DNA from: Opitutia bacterium Tous-C10FEB
GTDB taxonomy: Bacteria > Verrucomicrobiota > Verrucomicrobiia > Opitutales > Opitutaceae
Length of the DNA: 46,635 nucleotides
Assembly (NCBI GenBank): GCA_002304425.1
Contig: NEUY01000002.1
Span: 1-46,635, forward strand
Direction: 5' to 3'
Shown here: positions 39,948 to 46,635 of the stretch, one piece after another
Layout: the number at the start of each line of letters is the position of its first letter
Position numbering within the stretch: position 1 is the stretch's first letter
Program-made: the position numbers and the translations under genes
The notes under the pieces: generated by a model
Databases searched by the model: none
The model's input: the letters and a program-made list of their open reading frames with translations, nothing else
Told to the model about the DNA's origin: nothing

Positions 39948-42371
39948 TCAGGGCTGCAGGATCAAGGTGTGTTGGGTCGGGCCGGGTAGTAATGGGGTCG
40001 GTTCGCCTCGCACCCACGCCTCATGACCAGCGCGGTAGTAAGGAGAGAGCGGGTGGCCGCTTTGGCCGCCAGGCATCGTAAAAATCCCTTCGCTCTCACG
40101 GCCAGGCGAGACCACGAGCCGTTCAGATTGGCCGGCGCGCGGACTTTGCACGCGCGGCATGTCGTTGTCGCCCGGCAGCGGCTGCGCGGGAAGGTTGAGG
40201 AATTGGGCGATCCATGCCGGCAGAATGCGGCTGAAGGGATGCTGCATGGCGAGGCGGTTGCGATCACCCCAGGTGAAATCGGCCGACGCTAGACCGGCTG
40301 CTTGCGTATCAGCGAGGACATCATTCGCGGCCGCCAGCAGCAGAGCTGACCACGAAGCATGCGCGGGATTGAGTAAGCGGGCCGGTTGCTCGTGCACTAA
40401 TTGCCAGAGCGCATCTTCAAACATGAAGTTGCGATAATTAAACGGGGTGTCGCTGGCTTCAGCGAGCTCGGTGAATGGCGCCAACGCGCGTTCCGCTACG
40501 TGGCCGCGAAAATTTTTTACTAGCCGGTAAGCAGCTGAGTCGATGCTAGCGTGCCCCTGCCATTGGCGCACGGTGGCGCGCAGTTGAGCGAGGGCCGGAT
40601 TGGTGACAATCACCGCATCAGTTAGCACCTCATTAAAAAATTTCTGCCAGCGTTCCAAGAAGACAGCGCGATCATCGAGTTGCACCGCGTGCAGATCGGC
40701 GGCGGTCGCTTTTTTTCCTGAGGCCAGTAGCGCTCGGAGATCATCGCGAATCTGGCGAGCGCGGGGACCATCATCATATCCGCTGTCGCCCAGTAGCGCG
40801 TAGGCGGCGCCGCCGACCGCTCGATTATTGCCCGACCATAAAATCCCCTCGGTTGCCAAGCTAGCCGCAGCGTGACCTTGGGGTTGCGTTGTGATGACCG
40901 GGATTTCCTCGGGCTTGAGCCAGCCGTCCCAGCGGCGGTCCCCATAAGCCCAAGAGACCGGCAAGCGGCCATCGTAGCCCACGCGCCGAGGAACCCGACC
41001 GATAATGGTCCAGGCAATTTGTCCGTCGGCGTCAGCGAGCAGGATATTTTCATTGGGTAAACCAGCTTGGTGCGCCACGGCCAGTGCTTCGGTTGTCGTG
41101 CGCACTGTTTCCATATCGCGCAGGCGGAGGTTGGTCGCCTCGGCATCGTGCGCTGTCCAACGCAAGACGAGGTAGCGGCCATCTTTGGGCCCCGCAATAA
41201 TCGGGCCCCACTCAGTCCAACGGGCAATAAACGGTACCGATTTTTCGCCCTTCACTTTAATTTCCTCCTGCCGGTCTTGGATTTCGGCCCAACCATGCGG
41301 GGTGCGGTAGTAAGTTTGCGCCACAGCTTCAGTTTCAGTTACGATGACATCCGTCGTATCGGCGTAGGCATCGGTGAAGCCCCAAGCTACATGGCCATTG
41401 CTGCCGATAGTCATGATCGGGGTGCCGGGTAAAGTGACCCCGACGATGCGGCGCGGACCGGTTGCATCCGTCCACTGTAATACTGCGCGATACCAAATGT
41501 GCGGCACGGCGAGGCCGAGGTGCATATCGTTCGCGAGCAGGGCGGCGCCGGTGACGGTGTGGGCGCCACTGACGGCAAAGGCATTAGAACCGAGGACGAA
41601 ACGCGATTCAGGTTCGGGCGCCAGACGGGCGCTTCGCGTCGGCGTCCCGTTAGGCTTAAAACCAAACTTCGGTAGCGGCGCGACGGGGAATACACTCCCA
41701 TCCAAGGCGGCATCCCATGAGTTGCCGCGCGGGGCGAGAAAATCGAGTGCCCCTTGGCCGAGGGTTCGGCGCAGCGCTTCGCGATTAAGCTCGAAAGATC
41801 CTTTGTGGTCCTGGAGGTCAAACCACATGGCGTAAATGCAAAGCACCGAATCTTCTTCGCGCCAAGGCTGCGGGGTGAGCCGAAGAGCCAGGTATTCCCA
41901 GGGGGTTTGGGCGAGGGCGGCGAGTCCGGCATTAACTCCCGCCGTGTAAGCGCTCAGTAAGTCGCGATCCGCTGGATTCGCTTGGGTCAGTACCTGCGCC
42001 GCCGTCCGCCGGAATCCGTGGCGCCGCGCTTCTTGATCGAGGGAGAGCGCGGCGCGGCCGAAGAGTTCCGCTAATTCTCCGGCGCCCCGCCGCCGCAGAA
42101 GATCCATTTGAAAAAAACGATCCTGCGCATGGACAAAGCCGGTGGCACGGGCGACATCGCGGCGGCTAGCGCCAGTAATCGTGGGTACGCCTAGCGCATC
42201 GCGCGTGATAGTGACGGCCGCGGCGAGACCGCTCACGGTTTGAACGCCGTCTAATTGGGCCAGGCTGCCCCGCATCTGTCGGCGCCCCCAGGCAAGCGCG
42301 GCTAAAGCGAGCAGGAGGGGGCCGATGATTAAAATGAGCCAAGTGCGGCGGCGGAGGCGAAAGCGGGCCAT
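39948..42371 (-). CDS. Penicillin acylase family protein (Ntn hydrolase)
   Basis: Likely start MARFRLRRRTWLILIIGPLLLALAALAWG. ARATGFVHAQDRFFQMDLLRRRGAGELAELFG, FVLGSNAFAVSGAHTVTGAALLANDMHLGLAVPHIWY. Confidence 0.92.
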   Translation of the reverse strand: MARFRLRRRTWLILIIGPLLLALAALAWGRRQMRGSLAQLDGVQTVSGLAAAVTITRDALGVPTITGASRRDVARATGFVHAQDRFFQMDLLRRRGAGELAELFGRAALSLDQEARRHGFRRTAAQVLTQANPADRDLLSAYTAGVNAGLAALAQTPWEYLALRLTPQPWREEDSVLCIYAMWFDLQDHKGSFELNREALRRTLGQGALDFLAPRGNSWDAALDGSVFPVAPLPKFGFKPNGTPTRSARLAPEPESRFVLGSNAFAVSGAHTVTGAALLANDMHLGLAVPHIWYRAVLQWTDATGPRRIVGVTLPGTPIMTIGSNGHVAWGFTDAYADTTDVIVTETEAVAQTYYRTPHGWAEIQDRQEEIKVKGEKSVPFIARWTEWGPIIAGPKDGRYLVLRWTAHDAEATNLRLRDMETVRTTTEALAVAHQAGLPNENILLADADGQIAWTIIGRVPRRVGYDGRLPVSWAYGDRRWDGWLKPEEIPVITTQPQGHAAASLATEGILWSGNNRAVGGAAYALLGDSGYDDGPRARQIRDDLRALLASGKKATAADLHAVQLDDRAVFLERWQKFFNEVLTDAVIVTNPALAQLRATVRQWQGHASIDSAAYRLVKNFRGHVAERALAPFTELAEASDTPFNYRNFMFEDALWQLVHEQPARLLNPAHASWSALLLAAANDVLADTQAAGLASADFTWGDRNRLAMQHPFSRILPAWIAQFLNLPAQPLPGDNDMPRVQSPRAGQSERLVVSPGRESEGIFTMPGGQSGHPLSPYYRAGHEAWVRGEPTPLLPGPTQHTLILQP

Positions 42372-42375
42372 CGGG

Positions 42376-42822
42376 TTAAGGTAACCAAGCTTGGGCGGCG
42401 ACGGCATCGCGCCCTTCGTCAAATTCGTTAAGATCAAAAAAAGTTTCGATGGGTTTTCCCTCAAGGCCAAATTCTTTGATGCGCGACTTAAGGGTAGCGC
42501 TGCCGTCATCGCGCCAGCCGCGTTTCATGAGAAACGAATTCCAAGCGAGGCATTCTTCGTCCGTGCGCGCGCCACCCGTCGCGAAGGCCCAAGCGAGAAT
42601 CTCTTCATCCGTGCCGCCGGTGAGGGTGCGCGCCTGCAGAGTGGCGTACGGCACGCGTAAGAAATTACAGCAGCGGAGGTCAAAGCCTTTGCTGAGGTTA
42701 CCGACGTAATCCGCCGGCAGCTGGCCGCCGGCCTGCAGGCGGATTTTGTCCAACATGCGGCCAAAATAAACCAAGCGGCCAGTTTTTAGATAGTTACTAC
42801 GGAGACCAGGAACGGCGGGCAT
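42376..42822 (-). CDS. DUF5069 domain-containing protein (second copy)
   Basis: TGRLVYFGRMLDKIRLQAGGQLPADYVGNLSKGFDLRCCNFLRV...FFDLNEFDEGR. Stop lies 4 nt before the acylase start. Confidence 0.85.
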   Translation of the reverse strand: MPAVPGLRSNYLKTGRLVYFGRMLDKIRLQAGGQLPADYVGNLSKGFDLRCCNFLRVPYATLQARTLTGGTDEEILAWAFATGGARTDEECLAWNSFLMKRGWRDDGSATLKSRIKEFGLEGKPIETFFDLNEFDEGRDAVAAQAWLP

Positions 42823-42927
42823 AATAATGAAGAATTAATGGATGGAGTTAGTCCCCCAACCGAAAAGCTGAGGGCAGCGGACTACAGTCAGCAGCTAAAT
42901 ACTAAAAGCCCCAATCAAAAACGGTGC

Positions 42928-43200
42928 TTACTCGTCCCCGTAATAAACGAGCGTGGCGAGGAGCCCGAGCAAGAAGGTTGGGCCGTTAATCCAGAGCTGA
43001 TGGAAAGGCACGGCGTAATGCGACACCGCCCAGATCACCGCAATATGCTTTACTGCGATGAGACCCCAGCACAGTAGGATAATTTTTTCTACGCGGGGGT
43101 TGCGTGGTTCTGGCGGGCGAACGACGACTGCCGCGATGATGGGCTCAGGGTAATCCCGCGAATGGCGGCGGGATTTAAAATGAAAAAAATCGGCAAACAT
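42928..43200 (-). CDS. Small two-TM hypothetical protein
   Basis: RVEKIILLCWGLIAVKHIAVIWAVSHYAVPFHQLWINGPTFLLGLLATLVYYGDE. Isolated ORF filling the gap. Confidence 0.6.
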   Translation of the reverse strand: MFADFFHFKSRRHSRDYPEPIIAAVVVRPPEPRNPRVEKIILLCWGLIAVKHIAVIWAVSHYAVPFHQLWINGPTFLLGLLATLVYYGDE

Positions 43201-43326
43201 CGTAACTAAACTTAGGTGGTTTTAGATTAAAAGCAAAGCCGCTTGGTTAAGTAGAGTAGGCGGACGAGAGGCCAAGATTCTTCGGCCTTGCCCGGCGGGG
43301 TCGGATCAGCTAACGCTCATAGTCTT

Positions 43327-44058
43327 ATGGGACGTCAATGGCTGCATGCAAAACGCGCGATCGTTAATTTAAGAAAAGGCCAAACGGTCGGCAAGCTGGT
43401 GAAGGAAATTACGGTCGCCGCCAAAATGGGCGGCGGGGATCCCGAAGGCAATGCACGGCTGCATGCGGCGATTGAAAAGGCGAAGAAAGCCAGCGTGACG
43501 CGCGATGTGATTGAGCGAGGCATCGCCAAGGGCGCCGGCACCGGCAGCGAAAAAATGCATCTCGATCACGTTATCTTTGAGGGCTACGCGCCGCATAAGG
43601 TCGCCGTGATTGTGGAGTGCATGACGGACAATCATCAGCGCATTACCCCCGAGATTCGGTATCTCTTCAAACAAGGTGTGCTCGGGACGGCCGGCAGTAA
43701 TAAATTTCTTTTTGATCACGTAGGCTTAGTGGAAGCGTACCATGCCGATCGCAGTATCGACCTCGAAGGGGTGGCCATTGAAGCGGGGGCGAATGATTTT
43801 GAGGCCTTAGCGCACGCGCAGAACGATGATATTCCTGAGGGCAGTAATGGCGCGCGGTTTATCACCGAGCGGACCGCGGTGCATGCGGTCTCCGTGTGGT
43901 TGAAGCAGCACGGCTGGGCGGTGATCACCAGTGAAATTGGGTACACCGCTAAAACTTTTCCGGAGCTCGATGAAGCCACGCGGGCGCAGGTCGGCGAATT
44001 TCTGCAGGCGCTCGAAGATCACGACGACGTGCAGCGCGTTTGGGCGGCCGTTAAATAA
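43327..44058 (+). CDS. YebC/PmpR family protein
   Basis: MGRQWLHAKRAIVNLRKGQTVGKLVKEITVAAKMGGGDPEGNARLHAAIEKAKKASVTRDVIERGIAKGAG. Confidence 0.95.
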   Translation: MGRQWLHAKRAIVNLRKGQTVGKLVKEITVAAKMGGGDPEGNARLHAAIEKAKKASVTRDVIERGIAKGAGTGSEKMHLDHVIFEGYAPHKVAVIVECMTDNHQRITPEIRYLFKQGVLGTAGSNKFLFDHVGLVEAYHADRSIDLEGVAIEAGANDFEALAHAQNDDIPEGSNGARFITERTAVHAVSVWLKQHGWAVITSEIGYTAKTFPELDEATRAQVGEFLQALEDHDDVQRVWAAVK

Positions 44059-44085
44059 CGGTGTGGGCGACTGAAATTAGGGCGT

Positions 44086-44115
44086 AAAAAAACGCCGGCT
44101 TATTAGGCCGGCGTT
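44086..44115 (-). terminator. Rho-independent terminator (minus strand), downstream of the Lys-rich small ORF
   Basis: Stem AACGCCGGC (44091-44099)/GCCGGCGTT (44107-44115), 7-nt loop, followed on the minus strand by a T run (complement of A44086-44092). Confidence 0.8.
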
Positions 44116-44141
44116 GAGGGGAGAAAGAAGCAACGCGAGCG

Positions 44142-44210
44142 TTACTTCTTCTTCTTCTTAGCAGCTTTCTTAGCAGGTTTCTTTTTGGCCATGCAGTCAG
44201 TATCAGTCAT
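44142..44210 (-). CDS. Unannotated Lys/Ala-rich micropeptide ORF: MTDTDCMAKKKPAKKAAKKKKK (or the 16-aa MAKKKPAKKAAKKKKK from 44192)
   Basis: Direct translation of the minus strand. Two in-frame ATGs (44210, 44192) and stop at 44142, followed by a terminator. Confidence 0.5.
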   Translation of the reverse strand: MTDTDCMAKKKPAKKAAKKKKK

Positions 44211-44297
44211 GTTCCGCTGAGTTGCACTAATAATTTTTCATTTCGCGCAGATTTATTTTATCCAAAAAATCTGCCAAAATTTAATTTTTTAAAAAAA

Positions 44298-45857
44298 TCA
44301 GCGCAGAAAAAGTTGCGCGAGTTCGCGCAGATAAGCCGCGGAGTTAAGATTTATTTTTTCTAGCGCAGCCGCGCGATACCGCCACTGCCAATTACCAGTG
44401 GCGCGAGCGGGGGTGTTGAAACGCGCGTTCGCGCCGAGCGCGAAAATATCCGTGAGCGGAATAATCGCGAGGCGCGCGACGCTCGCGTAGCAGGTGCGAA
44501 TAAAATCCCAGGAGATGTCGGTGCCCGCGATGCGGAGATAGCGGCGGACGTGATTGCGCTCCGCTTCACTCACCGCTTCATACCAGCCGCGCGTTGTGTC
44601 GTTATCATGCGTGCCGGAGTAAATCACTGCATTGGGCTCAGCATTATGCGGCAGGTAATTGTTCTGGGCGTCGCCGCCCCAGGCAAATTGCAAGACGAGC
44701 ATGCCCGGCAGGCCCGTCGCTTGGCGCAATTGCACCACCGCTGGGGAAAGCACGCCGAGATCTTCCGCGATTATCCGCGCGGTCGGTAATTCGCGTTGGA
44801 ACGCACGGAAGAGGTCGAGCCCCGGGCCCGCGACCCACGCGCCAATGCGGGCATTTTGCGCGGGGAGTGGAATTCGCCAGTAGGCCTCAAACCCGCGAAA
44901 ATGATCGATGCGAATAACGTCACAGCAGGCGAAGGCGGCGCGTAAGCGCGCGAGCCACCAACGATAGCCGTCCGCTTGATGGGCGGGCCAACGATAAAGG
45001 GGGTTGCCCCAAAATTGTCCGTCCGCAGAAAAATAATCAGGCGGGACGCCCGCCACCGCGAGCGGCAAAAAAGTTTTTGGGGCTAGCTCAAAAAGCTCTG
45101 GGTGTGCCCACGCATCAGCAGAATCGCCCGCCACAAAAATCGGTAAGTCACCAATAATTTCAATGCCGCGCTCACGGCCGGCGGTGCGCAGCAAGGCCCA
45201 TTGACCAAAAAAAAGATATTGGGCGAACCGGCAGCTGGCCTGCGCTTCGGCGAGGCTGTGACGAAGCGGGGATTTTAAAGCGCGCCGGTAATCGCGTGTT
45301 TCAGCCGGCCATTCCCACCAGGGCAATCCGCCCTGGTGCGCTTTCAGCGCGTGAAAGTAAGCGTAAGCATCGAGCCACGCCGCATTTTTTTTACAGAACG
45401 CGGTAAAATCACCATAGGGCAGTGCTGGTCGCACAATTTGGTATTGGCGGTAAGCCTGCTGCAATAATTGCGGTTTAATTTGGTAGAGTGCGCCATAGTC
45501 GGTGTGGTCCGCCGACAGCGTCGCCAAAGGGGTCAGGTCAGCAGCGGTCAATAAGCCGAGGGGAATCAGTGCGGTCAGATCGACGAGGTAGGGATTGCCG
45601 GCGAAAGCCGAGAAGCATTGGTACGGTGAGTCACCGTAGCCCGTAGGACCAAGCGGGCAAACCTGCCAGTATTTCATTCCGGCTGCTTGCAAGAAATCCA
45701 GAAACTTAAGCGCGTGGTGATCTAACACCCCGCAACCCTGCTCACTGGGTAGACTCGTTGGATGCAGGAGGACGCCGGCGGCGCGAGTTTGTAGCCAGTT
45801 AAATAACGGTGGAGCCGCTGCGGGAGTAGCCGGAATTTTATTTTTCGGTGAGACCAT
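44298..45857 (-). CDS. malQ: 4-alpha-glucanotransferase
   Basis: RAAGVLLHPTSLPSEQGCGVLDHHALKFLDFLQAAGMKYWQVCPLGPTGYGDSPYQCFSAFAGNPYLVDL, DVIRIDHFRGFEAYWRIP, IIAEDLGVLSPAV, YSGTHDNDTTRGW. Confidence 0.97.
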   Translation of the reverse strand: MVSPKNKIPATPAAAPPLFNWLQTRAAGVLLHPTSLPSEQGCGVLDHHALKFLDFLQAAGMKYWQVCPLGPTGYGDSPYQCFSAFAGNPYLVDLTALIPLGLLTAADLTPLATLSADHTDYGALYQIKPQLLQQAYRQYQIVRPALPYGDFTAFCKKNAAWLDAYAYFHALKAHQGGLPWWEWPAETRDYRRALKSPLRHSLAEAQASCRFAQYLFFGQWALLRTAGRERGIEIIGDLPIFVAGDSADAWAHPELFELAPKTFLPLAVAGVPPDYFSADGQFWGNPLYRWPAHQADGYRWWLARLRAAFACCDVIRIDHFRGFEAYWRIPLPAQNARIGAWVAGPGLDLFRAFQRELPTARIIAEDLGVLSPAVVQLRQATGLPGMLVLQFAWGGDAQNNYLPHNAEPNAVIYSGTHDNDTTRGWYEAVSEAERNHVRRYLRIAGTDISWDFIRTCYASVARLAIIPLTDIFALGANARFNTPARATGNWQWRYRAAALEKINLNSAAYLRELAQLFLR

Positions 45858-46060
45858 GGGACAAAGAGAAAACTAACGATTATCGCTAAAGTCGTCCACC
45901 CCTGTTTAGGTGGGCTATCCGGCGCGCCGGAGCTTTTGAAAATTCTGGACCGAGCGAGAAGACAGGTTGCCTGAATGGTCGGAAGTCTGCAAGTTGCGCC
46001 GGTCATATTTCCCTAGAGGAAGTTATGCCCTTCGAGCGTTAACCCTTAAAATCACCCCTT

Positions 46061-46635
46061 ATGGCCTTGCAGCAGCTGAATGATGAACAAATCAAAACTT
46101 GGTCGCGGGCGCAAAAAGATGGGTGGTGGTTAAAAAATATTTATCGCGGTGATATGCCGCAGCTCACCTTGCGGTCTGCCCTCACTGGCTTCCTTCTCGG
46201 GGGAATTTTGGCGGCGACCAATCTTTATATCGGCGGCAAAACGGGCATCACCACCGGCGTGGGGCTGACGTCGGTCATTCTGGCTTTCGCTTTTTACCGG
46301 ATTTTAGCGCAGAGCGGTATCGCCAAAGATTTTACCATTCTTGAAAACAATTGCACGCAGTCGATTGCGACCGCCGCCGGATATATGACTTCGCCGCTCA
46401 TTTCGGCTTTAGCCGCTTACATGATGGTGACCGGAAAAATTATTCCCGCGTGGCATATTCTGGCATGGTTGGTGGTGGTATCGATTCTGGGGGTCTTGTT
46501 GGCCTTTCCGCTCAAGCGCCGTTTTATTAATGACGAACAGTTGCCCTTTCCGGAAGGCCGGGCGGCGGGCGTGGTGCTCGACGCGCTCTATCACGGGCAG
46601 GGGGATGCAGGAATGTTGAAGGCAAAATTGCTCGG
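46061..46635 (+). CDS. OPT family (oligopeptide) transporter, 5' part (runs off the window)
   Basis: MALQQLNDEQIKTWSRAQKDGWWLKNIYRGDMPQLTLRSALTGFLLGGILAATNLYIGGKTGITTGVGLTSVILAF...NNCTQSIATAAGYMTSP. Confidence 0.9.
   Translation, partial: MALQQLNDEQIKTWSRAQKDGWWLKNIYRGDMPQLTLRSALTGFLLGGILAATNLYIGGKTGITTGVGLTSVILAFAFYRILAQSGIAKDFTILENNCTQSIATAAGYMTSPLISALAAYMMVTGKIIPAWHILAWLVVVSILGVLLAFPLKRRFINDEQLPFPEGRAAGVVLDALYHGQGDAGMLKAKLL

Noticed and set aside
39948-42371. Penicillin acylase as antibiotic resistance
   Set aside because: Family membership (Ntn hydrolase) does not indicate beta-lactam activity. Many members act on acyl-homoserine lactones or other amides.

Overview
The window is a dense, mostly core-genome bacterial chromosome segment. 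Gene content and style (DUF5069 proteins, DUF6807/Gfo-Idh sugar genes, F-type ATP synthase operon) suggest Verrucomicrobia/Opitutae, but that is an inference. From left to right it contains: queC (3' end) and queE; an ExoD-like protein; an MDR oxidoreductase; a tandem amidohydrolase pair; an MFS transporter; feoAB with a small Cys-containing membrane protein; the complete atpBEFHAGDC operon; trmB, mnmG and mnmE; an SRPBCC protein, a Sel1-repeat protein and recA; DUF2891; a glutaredoxin; serA; DUF5069; metY; a divergent DoxX-like pair; a kinase-like hypothetical; an Rbs-type sugar ABC transporter; a BadF-type kinase; an RlmI-like methyltransferase; DUF6807 and Gfo/Idh; upp; a penicillin-acylase-family protein; a second DUF5069; YebC; malQ; and the 5' part of an OPT transporter. 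I found no CRISPR array, rRNA, convincing tRNA, transposon or prophage, and no clear new multi-gene defence-like system. The more unusual items are: an amidohydrolase pair in which one member has lost its metal ligands; two relics of small DMT-superfamily membrane proteins (DUF486 with an internal frameshifting deletion, EamA cut after about 40 codons); an unannotated 16-22 aa Lys-rich peptide ORF followed by its own terminator; a structured AT-rich leader before metY; and an atp-operon terminator that ends only about 33 nt before feoA. No computation or database search was run. Family names come from recognising sequence motifs.
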